From Janthinobacterium sp. 1_2014MBL_MicDiv (GTDB lineage Bacteria; Pseudomonadota; Gammaproteobacteria; Burkholderiales; Burkholderiaceae_D): 64,000 bases of DNA. The notes below the pieces were generated by a model that had not been told where the DNA came from, did not search any database, and worked only from the letters and a program-made list of their open reading frames with translations. How positions within the stretch are numbered: position 1 is the first letter of the stretch; each line of letters starts with the position of its first letter. A program made the position numbers and the translations under genes. Shown here one piece after another: positions 8,959 through 15,847 of this stretch. Where the stretch lies: the NCBI RefSeq assembly GCF_001865675.1, contig NZ_CP011319.1:1922001-1986000 (forward strand), given 5' to 3'.

Positions 8959-9741
8959 ATGCCGCCGCTGTCACGCCTCTTGCCGCTGTTGAGCCCGCTA
9001 TTCATGCTTTCCCTGCTGCTGGCGCCGCCGGCGCAGGCGCAGGACGGCGATCCCATCCTGCCTTACCGTCCTTCCGTCGCCAGTCCCGCCCAGCTGCCCG
9101 TGCCGGGCCAGCTGGAATTCGAGGCCGGCGGCCTGCTGTCGAAAACGGACGGCGCGCGCCGCGCCAGCCTGCCATACACCTTCAAACTGGCGTTCAGCCC
9201 CGAGTGGGGCATCTTGCTCGAAGGCGAGGCTTTCGTCCGCGCGCGCGATGAAACGGGGCGGCGCGAAACGGGCGTGGGCGACACGACCGTCGTGCTCAAG
9301 CGGGCATTCGTGCTCGACAGCGCCACGGCGCTGGGCCTGGAACTGGGCTGGAAGGCGCCGACGGCCAAGGACGCCATCGGCAGCGGCAAGAGCGACGTGT
9401 CGCTCAATGGCATTTTCAGCCGCGACCTGGGCGCCGTGCACATGGATATGAACCTGAACGCCACGCGCCTGGGCGCATCGGAGCCCGGCACGGGCACCGT
9501 GCAAACGGGCTGGGCGGCGTCGTTTTCCACGCCCGTCAGTGCGCGCTGGGGCGCCACGGCGGAAGTGTCGGGCACGCGCTTGCGCGGCGCGCCAGCCACG
9601 GCACAGCTCTTGCTGGCCGCCACCTACAGTCCCACGCCGCGGCTGGCCATCGATCTCGGCGTGGCGCGCGGCCTGACGGGGGCGTCGCCGGACTGGTCGC
9701 TGTTCAGTGGCTTGGTCGTACCCCTGGGCAAGTTGTGGTGA
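8959..9741 (+). CDS. Exported beta-barrel-like protein (transporter/phenol MetA-type family)
   Basis: This 260-aa protein has a signal peptide ending at AQAQ (about residue 30). Alternating amphipathic strands follow, separated by short turns, and it ends in an aromatic residue (VVPLGKLW), as expected for an outer-membrane beta-barrel. The pattern resembles the transporter-like family sometimes annotated as MetA-pathway of phenol degradation; function is unknown. The upstream in-frame start at 8893 would put 22 charged residues before the signal peptide, so ATG 8959 is preferred. Confidence 0.72.
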   Translation: MPPLSRLLPLLSPLFMLSLLLAPPAQAQDGDPILPYRPSVASPAQLPVPGQLEFEAGGLLSKTDGARRASLPYTFKLAFSPEWGILLEGEAFVRARDETGRRETGVGDTTVVLKRAFVLDSATALGLELGWKAPTAKDAIGSGKSDVSLNGIFSRDLGAVHMDMNLNATRLGASEPGTGTVQTGWAASFSTPVSARWGATAEVSGTRLRGAPATAQLLLAATYSPTPRLAIDLGVARGLTGASPDWSLFSGLVVPLGKLW

Positions 9742-9834
9742 AATGGACACGGCTATCCCTATGTGTCCTTGCGAACAAACGGCATGCTGCACAAGGTCTA
9801 CAATTGAGACATAACTGATAAAAGGAGTGTCTCC

Positions 9835-10344
9835 ATGAAAACCCTCATTCTCGCCGCCGTCCTGCTGTCGGCAGCCACCGCAGCCGTTGCCCAGGTCGGC
9901 GTCTCCGTCACCGTGGGCCAGCCCGGCTTTTACGGACGCCTCGACATAGGCGACTATCCCGCGCCGCAATTGATCTATGCCCAGCCTGTCATCGTGCAGC
10001 GCCCGCAATACTATTCGGCCCGCCCCATCTATTTGCGCGTGCCGCCCGGCCATGCGAAAAACTGGTCCAAGCACTGCCGCAAGTATAATGCCTGTAACCA
10101 AGAAGTATATTTCGTCCAGGATAGTTGGTATAACAACCAGTATGTGCCCCGTTACCGCCAGCAGCATGGTGACCATGGCCGTCCCGACTACGGCGACCGC
10201 GGCCGTCATGACGACAGGCACGACAAGCATGACAAGCACTTTGACAAGCATGATGACAAGCGCGATAAACATGAAGGCAAGCGCGACAAGCATGATGACA
10301 ATCCGGGCAGAGGCCATGGCAACGGTAACGGGCGCAGGGACTAA
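9835..10344 (+). CDS. Exported protein with charged His/Lys/Asp repeat tail
   Basis: This 169-aa protein has a signal peptide at residues 1-20 (ending AAVAQ). A compact region of about 85 residues with two Cys follows (HCRKYNACNQEVYFV). The last 60 residues are almost only D, K, H, R and G, in repeats of the form DKHD/DKRDKHEGKRDKHDD. The N-terminal domain resembles small exported proteins common in Burkholderiales; no function is known to me. The tail could bind metals or polyanions. A good ribosome site (AAAGGAG) precedes ATG 9835. It ends 20 bp before the NADH dehydrogenase gene and may be cotranscribed with it. Confidence 0.75.
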   Translation: MKTLILAAVLLSAATAAVAQVGVSVTVGQPGFYGRLDIGDYPAPQLIYAQPVIVQRPQYYSARPIYLRVPPGHAKNWSKHCRKYNACNQEVYFVQDSWYNNQYVPRYRQQHGDHGRPDYGDRGRHDDRHDKHDKHFDKHDDKRDKHEGKRDKHDDNPGRGHGNGNGRRD

Positions 10345-10364
10345 ACAAGCAAGCAGGAGGATCT

Positions 10365-11663
10365 TTGCATAGTAAAATCGTAATCGTAGGTGGCGGAGCA
10401 GGCGGCCTGGAGCTGGCCTGCAAACTCAGCCGCAAGCTCGGCGCCGGTCAGGTAACCCTGGTCGACAGCCGCCTGTACCATATCTGGAAACCGTCGCTGC
10501 ATGAAGTGGCGGCGGGTACGCTGGACATCCACCAGGAAGGCCTGTCGTACCAGATGCTGGCGCACGACAATGGCTTTACCTATGTGTATGGTCCCCTGAT
10601 CGCGCTCGACGCGGCATCGAACAGCCTCACCGTGGGCGCCATCGCCACCGACAAGGATGAACAATTGTTGCCGCAGCGCCAGGTCAGCTACGACCAGCTG
10701 GTGCTGGCCGTGGGCAGCACGTCGAATTATTTTGGCGTTCCCGGCGCCCAGGAAAACACGATTTCCCTGAATGCGACGGAAGACGCCGAGCGTTTCCGTC
10801 TGACCCTGCTCAAGCTGCTGGCCATGGCCGAGCAGCGCCAGGGCGACGCCGGCCATCCCGGTGTCGACATCGTCATCATCGGCGGCGGCGCCACGGGCGT
10901 GGAGCTGGCCGCCGAGCTGCGCGAAGCGAGCGGCGTGTACGCGGCCTACGGTTTCCAGAATCTGAACGCCATCAAGGATGTGCGCATCACCCTGCTCGAA
11001 GGGGCGCCGCGCATCCTGGCGCCGCTGCCCGAGCGCGTCTCCATCGCCGCCTCGAAGCTGCTGCACAAGCATGGCATCACGGTGGTGACGGACACGCGCG
11101 TGACGGCGATCGAAGCCGACCAGGTGACGGTGGCCAGCGGCACCAGCTATGCGGCCGATATCTGCGTGTGGGCCGCCGGCATCCGCGCGCCCGAATTTCT
11201 CTCGACCCTGGGCTTGCCGACGAACCGCGCCGGCCAGCTGGAAGTGACGGGCATGCTCAATGTGCAGGGCCATGCGAATATCTACGCGCTCGGCGATTGC
11301 GCCGCCTGTGCCGGCGCCGATGGCAAGCTGGTGCCGCCGCGCGCCCAGGCCGCCCACCAGCAGGCCGATTACCTGCTGAAGACTTTCGTGTTGCAGGCGA
11401 AGGGCAAGCCGCCGCAAACCAAGCCATATGAATACCTGGACTACGGTTCGCTCGTGTCGTTCGGCCGCACCACCTCGGTCGGCACCCTGATGGGGTCGCT
11501 CAAGGGCTTGAGCTGGTTCGTCGAAGGCTTTGTCGCGCGCATGATGTATGTCAGCCTGCACCTGATGCACCACAATGCCGTGCTGGGCAGCGTGCGCACG
11601 GCCGTCATGGCCATGGGACGCTTCCTGATCAAGCGCAGCACGCCGCAGGTCAAGCTGCATTAA
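10365..11663 (+). CDS. ndh: Type II NADH:quinone oxidoreductase (NDH-2 family)
   Basis: This 432-aa protein carries two dinucleotide-binding Rossmann motifs: GGGAGGLELA near the N-terminus for FAD and IIGGGATGVELAAEL near residue 168 for NAD(P)H. The late FAD motif YALGDCAACAG is also present. A C-terminal amphipathic/hydrophobic segment fits peripheral membrane attachment. It transfers electrons from NADH to quinone without pumping protons. The start is TTG at 10365, supported by AGGAGG at 10355-10360; there is no ATG nearby that keeps the FAD motif. A terminator follows. Confidence 0.9.
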   Translation: MHSKIVIVGGGAGGLELACKLSRKLGAGQVTLVDSRLYHIWKPSLHEVAAGTLDIHQEGLSYQMLAHDNGFTYVYGPLIALDAASNSLTVGAIATDKDEQLLPQRQVSYDQLVLAVGSTSNYFGVPGAQENTISLNATEDAERFRLTLLKLLAMAEQRQGDAGHPGVDIVIIGGGATGVELAAELREASGVYAAYGFQNLNAIKDVRITLLEGAPRILAPLPERVSIAASKLLHKHGITVVTDTRVTAIEADQVTVASGTSYAADICVWAAGIRAPEFLSTLGLPTNRAGQLEVTGMLNVQGHANIYALGDCAACAGADGKLVPPRAQAAHQQADYLLKTFVLQAKGKPPQTKPYEYLDYGSLVSFGRTTSVGTLMGSLKGLSWFVEGFVARMMYVSLHLMHHNAVLGSVRTAVMAMGRFLIKRSTPQVKLH

Positions 11664-11680
11664 ACCGTTTATGTCAGATC

Positions 11681-11707
11681 AAAAAAAGGGCCGCAAGGCC
11701 CTTTTTT
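11681..11707. terminator. Bidirectional terminator between convergent genes
   Basis: A-run, GGGCC stem, GCAA tetraloop, GGCCC and a T-run: symmetric and able to terminate both the + strand ndh and the - strand gene ending at 11761. Confidence 0.9.
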
Positions 11708-11760
11708 ATTGGTTATGTCACCGTCAAATATTTCCCCTATTTACCGATGACAGAACCTTT

Positions 11761-12276
11761 TTATTTGCCGCGCGCGACTGGCGCCGCCTCGCAGCGGCCC
11801 CGCGTCATGGGGAAGTCGATGGTGGCGGGCTTGCCCTTCAAGCTGCCGGTGATGCTGGCGTGCAAGATGCGCTCGCTGTCGCGGCGGTAGATGATGCGGC
11901 TGGGGAAGTCGTTGTCCAGGTTGGCGAAGATGAATTCATTCGGTTTGTCCTGGCGCAACAGATTGAAGACGACGGGCGGCTGGCCCGACGGTTGCACGAT
12001 GTAGGCCAGCTGGCCCGGCTCGGTGAGGCGGATCTGCACGAATTCAAAGGCCGTCGTCTTGCCGCCCTTGACGGTGCGGCTGGTGCCGAGGATGGTGCCG
12101 CCGGCGGCCGTACTCCATTGTTCGCCGGAACCGGGTTCGGCGCCGTCGACCAGCCAGCAGCCGGCCAGCCACGCCAGCTTGTCGACCGTGTCCGGCGGCG
12201 GTGCGGCTTTTTCGGCGGCCTGGGCGGCGCCCATGCCCATCAGGGCTGCCAGCAAGGTTGTGATGAGTCGTTGCAT
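11761..12276 (-). CDS. DUF6265-like exported protein
   Basis: This 171-aa protein has a signal peptide at about residues 1-20 (LITTLLAALMGMGAAQA). It contains the recognisable LAWLAGCW-G-GSGEQW-AGG-LG-SRTVK-GKT-FEF pattern of the DUF6265 family (about 150-170 aa, lipocalin-like beta-barrel). Function of the family is unknown. ATG at 12276 is preceded on the minus strand by AGGAG. The longer frame to 12420 lacks a signal peptide and was rejected. Confidence 0.75.
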   Translation of the reverse strand: MQRLITTLLAALMGMGAAQAAEKAAPPPDTVDKLAWLAGCWLVDGAEPGSGEQWSTAAGGTILGTSRTVKGGKTTAFEFVQIRLTEPGQLAYIVQPSGQPPVVFNLLRQDKPNEFIFANLDNDFPSRIIYRRDSERILHASITGSLKGKPATIDFPMTRGRCEAAPVARGK

Positions 12277-12422
12277 GTCATCTCCTGTCGTTGATTGCTT
12301 GATGTCCCAAGGGCGCGCCGGCGGCGCACCTGCCCAGTGTAGCCGATGCTGGGTTGCACACTGCAAACACTTTATACTCAGGCAAGATGCCAGCCTTCCC
12401 CACCACCATGCAGAGGACAACC

Positions 12423-13019
12423 ATGCAAGACACTTCCACGCAGCCGTCCGGCGCCGCCATGCCGGCCCCGTTCGATTACCGCTTCATCAGCCTGGCCAGC
12501 CTGGGCCTGGAGCCGGCGCAGCTCGACTTTTACCAGTTGCTGCTGTCCTGCGCGGGCGAGGATCATGCGGAAGAGAAAATGCGGCAGGTATTGCGTTTCC
12601 GCATGGATGGCTATGGCAGGGCCAGCTTCATCGGGCGCCTGGATGCGCTGCCGGCGCCGCTGGCGAGCTTCCCCCAGTGGCGCGCCGAGCTCGAAGGCTG
12701 GCTTGGCGAACTGGCGCGCGAAGACTTGCTGGCACGCGCGGGTGTGCTGCTGGGTCAGCCTGCCGGCGCCTTCCTCGCCTCGGCCGGCTGGCGGCAGGCG
12801 CTGCCTGATGTCTGGCAAAGCTTGCTGGCGCTGGCCTGGACGCAGGCGGGCAATCCTGCCGATGCCGCCCTGGCGGCGCCATTGACGGAGGTGCTACGTG
12901 TTGGACATTTTTTGCACGTGCTGGCGGGCGACCGGGCCAGCCTGGCAAGTCAGGGCCAACGCCGCGCCGCGCTCGCCGCGCAGCTGGTGCTGCCGGACAT
13001 GGTGACGCCGCCGCGCTGA
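12423..13019 (+). CDS. Hypothetical protein, 198 aa
   Basis: The family is not recognised. The protein is predicted to be soluble and largely helical, rich in Leu, Ala and Gln, with no signal peptide. A ribosome site (AGAGGA) lies just upstream of ATG 12423; in-frame ATGs at 12387 and 12408 are alternatives. It is divergent from the DUF6265 gene (146-bp shared upstream region) and convergent with the histidine kinase that follows, with 12 bp between stops. GC-rich codon bias is consistent with a real gene. Confidence 0.6.
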   Translation: MQDTSTQPSGAAMPAPFDYRFISLASLGLEPAQLDFYQLLLSCAGEDHAEEKMRQVLRFRMDGYGRASFIGRLDALPAPLASFPQWRAELEGWLGELAREDLLARAGVLLGQPAGAFLASAGWRQALPDVWQSLLALAWTQAGNPADAALAAPLTEVLRVGHFLHVLAGDRASLASQGQRRAALAAQLVLPDMVTPPR

Positions 13020-13031
13020 GGCGGCGGGGGA

Positions 13032-13745
13032 TTATGCTTTTGGCGTGATGCGCGGCAAGACCACGGTCAGGGCCGTGCCGCCTTGCGGGTTGGCCGCCAG
13101 GCTGAGGCTGCCGCCCAGGTAATGCACGCGCTCGCGCACGGAACGCAGGCCGTGCTTGCTCATTTCGACCGCTTCGCTGGCCGGCAAGCCCACGCCGTTA
13201 TCCTTGATGGTCATCATCAGCGCTTCCTCGTTGTCGTCAATGATGATGTCCACTTCCGTTGCCTGGGAATGGGTGGCGATGTTGCTGAGTGCCTCTTCCA
13301 GGGTGCGCAGCAGGGCCACGCCCACGTTGCGCGGACAAATCAGTTCATCTTCGGGCAAGCTGCAGCGCACGGTGATCTTGTGCTGTTCGGCAAATTGCGC
13401 GGCCAGTTCGCCCAGCGCCACATTCACGCCCAGAAACTCCAGCTTGTCGTTCCACAGCTTCATCTGCATCTGGCGGTTGGTCTCGATCACATTCAGCAGC
13501 AATTGCTTCATGGTCGCCGCGCGGTCGAGCAGGGCCGCTTCCTGCGGCATCTTTTGCGTCAGCAGCGACAGGTGCATGGTCAGCGCCGTCAGTGAGGAGC
13601 CGAGGCTGTCGTGCAGCTGGCGCGACAGGGCGCGCCGCTCATTGTCCCAGCTGGTGTTGACATGTCCCAGCAACTCGCTGAGATCGGCGGCGCGTTCCGC
13701 ATCGGCCTGGGCCGCTTCCTTGTTCGGATCTGTGTGTGCGGACAT
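13032..13745 (-). CDS. Soluble NarL-type sensor histidine kinase
   Basis: This 237-aa protein has a HisKA_3 dimerisation domain with phosphoacceptor His45 in SRQLHDSLGSSL. A HATPase_c domain follows with TLEEALSNIATHS (N box) and DNGVGL (G1 box). The GLRSVRERV segment is typical of NarX/DegS-like kinases. There is no transmembrane segment, PAS or GAF input, so it is cytoplasmic and needs a partner or senses through its short helical N-terminus. No response regulator is adjacent. ATG 13745 is chosen because upstream codons to 13823 look non-coding. Confidence 0.85.
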   Translation of the reverse strand: MSAHTDPNKEAAQADAERAADLSELLGHVNTSWDNERRALSRQLHDSLGSSLTALTMHLSLLTQKMPQEAALLDRAATMKQLLLNVIETNRQMQMKLWNDKLEFLGVNVALGELAAQFAEQHKITVRCSLPEDELICPRNVGVALLRTLEEALSNIATHSQATEVDIIIDDNEEALMMTIKDNGVGLPASEAVEMSKHGLRSVRERVHYLGGSLSLAANPQGGTALTVVLPRITPKA

Positions 13746-14062
13746 AGCGCCCCGTGAATGGTGAGAGGAGAGGACCAAATTCAAGTTGTGGATCATACAT
13801 GAGGATTTCATCGCAGGGCGCATGGATGGAAAATTTCTGTCTTTTCGGCAATTTTAATCTCTTTCCATCATTTTTATGCTAAGCACAACATTATGTTACA
13901 TGCACGGCGGCAAATTTTCATCGGCTCCTTGCGTACGGCTCCGCACATACCGGCCCGCACGCTGCTGCCATAGTGTGGCTGTGCGTCATCTCAGTGCAGC
14001 ATCGCCGCCATCGTGGCGCAGGGCGCGGTACCGGCCCTTTTACCGTAATGAAAGGATATGCC
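13746..14062. other. Divergent intergenic region, 317 bp
   Basis: This region lies between the minus-strand kinase and a plus-strand small protein. The part from about 13790 to 13920 is clearly AT-richer than its surroundings and presumably holds the divergent promoters. I see no convincing hairpin, RNA or repeat. Confidence 0.4.
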
Positions 14063-14458
14063 ATGAATATCGATACCATCGTAGACCAGGACTATGCCGG
14101 CAAAAGCTTCCGCGACATCGTCAATGCCCCCATCAGCGCCTTGCGCGGCGTCAGCGCGAAGGACGCCAAGGCCTTGCAGCAGGCGTTCGGCGTGACCACC
14201 GTGCGCGAATTGTCCAACCTCAATTTCGTCAAGTGGGCCAGCGCGCTGGCCATCCTGGCCGATGAGGAAGGCATGAGCGGCGAGGAGCGGGCCAAGGAGG
14301 CATTGCTCGACGATGCCGTGGAAATGACGTTTCCCGCCAGCGACCCGATCTCCGTCGATGCCGGCATCACGCGCATCGAAGTGTCGCCGGACACCGTGAA
14401 CGCGCAGACGGACCACCAGCATGCGGGCAAGCATGAAGTGACGGCTGGCAAAAAGTAA
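14063..14458 (+). CDS. Small protein with helix-hairpin-helix-like segment
   Basis: This 131-aa acidic protein has a central block, ALRGVSAKDAKALQQAFGV-TVRELSNLNFVKWASALAILA. The glycine-turn pattern (RGVS ... AFGV) recalls helix-hairpin-helix folds, as seen in several uncharacterised bacterial proteins. A disordered polar tail rich in His/Asp/Gln follows. No signal peptide. Function unknown. ATG 14063 follows AAAGGA; ATG 14048 in the same frame is possible. A strong terminator lies immediately after the stop. Confidence 0.7.
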   Translation: MNIDTIVDQDYAGKSFRDIVNAPISALRGVSAKDAKALQQAFGVTTVRELSNLNFVKWASALAILADEEGMSGEERAKEALLDDAVEMTFPASDPISVDAGITRIEVSPDTVNAQTDHQHAGKHEVTAGKK

Positions 14459-14472
14459 GGCGCTGCGGCGTG

Positions 14473-14509
14473 AAAAAAACCGGGTCGCCGCAGGGCTGCC
14501 CGGTTTTTT
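14473..14509. terminator. Terminator between convergent genes
   Basis: AAAAAACCGGG pairs with CCCGGTTTTTT around a 14-nt loop. Symmetric A/T tracts allow use in both directions; it lies between the small protein gene and the - strand response regulator ending at 14533. Confidence 0.85.
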
Positions 14510-14532
14510 GACGTGCGCCATGGCAACGTGGC

Positions 14533-15516
14533 TCAGGCGATCGAGGGAATGCTGCTTTTTTGCATGTTGACTTGCGGCACAATCACCTCGTGCGGCGAGC
14601 AGCAAAAGCGGTTCTTGCCGGCGCGCTTGGCTTCATACAGGGCCGTGTCGGCCGCGCCCAGCAGCGATTCGACGGAGCTGGCGTCGTCCGGATAGATGGC
14701 GATGCCGATGCTGGTCGACAGGCGCAAGGTCAGGTCGTTGATGAAATACGGCTCGGAAATGACTTCGATCAGCTTGGCGGCCGGTTCGCGCGCGTCGCCC
14801 TTGCCGGCCAGGTTGCCCAGCACGATGACGAATTCGTCGCCGCCGATGCGCGCCACCGTGTCTTCCTTGCGCGAGGCGCCGACCAGGCGCGTTGCCACCA
14901 TTTTCAGGATTTCATCGCCATAGCCGTGGCCGTAGCTGTCGTTGATGGCCTTGAAGCCGTCCAGGTCCAGGTACAGGATGGCCGACTTGCCGCGGTTGCG
15001 GGCCGAATGCTGCAAGGTATGCTCGATGCGGTCTTCCAGCAGGCGCCGGTTGGGCAGGCCCGTCAGCGGGTCATGCAGGGCCAGTTCCTGCTGCTGCTTG
15101 CTGTATTGCGCCAGTTCCTTGTACAGCAGGCGCACTTCCAGCATGTTGTGGATGCGCTTGTGCACTTCCATCAGGTCGAAGGGCTTGCTGATGAAGTCGC
15201 GCGCGCCCGCTTCCAGGGCGGCGATCTTGAAGCTTGGCTGTGCCGTCAGCGCCAGCACGGGCAGGTAGCCGCCATGCTCGATTTCTTTCAAGCCTTTCAT
15301 GACCTGGAAACCGTTCAGTTCAGGCATTTGCAAGTCCAGCAGGATCAGGTCGTAGCAATGCTCCAGGTGCAGCGGGCAGACCTGGGCTGGCCGCATGGTG
15401 GCCGTGACGTTGGTATAACCGGCATCGCGCAGGATTTCCAGCATCAGGTCGACATTGTCGGGTGAATCGTCGACGACCAAAATTTTGGCTTTCAAAATCT
15501 CATCTTGGCTGGGCAT
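14533..15516 (-). CDS. Response regulator diguanylate cyclase (REC-GGDEF)
   Basis: This 327-aa protein has a REC domain at about residues 10-125 with the acidic pocket VVDDS, phosphoacceptor Asp in LILLDLQMPELNG, and Lys in ISKPFD. A helical linker follows, then a GGDEF domain with intact IGGDEF and I-site RKED five residues earlier. It resembles WspR/PleD-type regulators: phosphorylation should dimerise it and raise cyclic di-GMP. Its partner kinase may be the hybrid kinase at 15848-18349 on the same strand, 331 bp upstream, but this is unproven. Confidence 0.92.
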   Translation of the reverse strand: MPSQDEILKAKILVVDDSPDNVDLMLEILRDAGYTNVTATMRPAQVCPLHLEHCYDLILLDLQMPELNGFQVMKGLKEIEHGGYLPVLALTAQPSFKIAALEAGARDFISKPFDLMEVHKRIHNMLEVRLLYKELAQYSKQQQELALHDPLTGLPNRRLLEDRIEHTLQHSARNRGKSAILYLDLDGFKAINDSYGHGYGDEILKMVATRLVGASRKEDTVARIGGDEFVIVLGNLAGKGDAREPAAKLIEVISEPYFINDLTLRLSTSIGIAIYPDDASSVESLLGAADTALYEAKRAGKNRFCCSPHEVIVPQVNMQKSSIPSIA

Positions 15517-15847
15517 GTGTGGTCTCGGTTAATACGGTCAATGCAACGCTGGCTTTCACCGCAGCGTATGGGCTGGCGGCGCGGCTGACGGCGGGTCGGA
15601 AAGATAGTAGCGCCTTGCAACAAGATAGGGCGCACAACAGCGCATGAACTCGCCGTCGCCGCTCTTGGCAGCCAAGGTCGCCTGTCTCCAGCCTGCCGTA
15701 CAGGTGTACTTCTACGTTTCAGTGTAGCAAAGTTGACGTAAGTTGCTTGTAGGACAGTGCCGCGTGTGCAAGTAGGAAGGCTAACCCATAGCAATGATCA
15801 TTTTGTTCTGGGTAATTTATTTCTTTGCATCATCTTTGTGGGCGGTT
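15517..15847. other. Intergenic region, 331 bp
   Basis: This lies between two minus-strand signalling genes. It probably holds the promoter for the REC-GGDEF gene. An extended -10-like TGCTACACT on the minus strand near 15722-15730 is a weak candidate. No RNA gene, repeat or coding region is supported. Confidence 0.35.
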
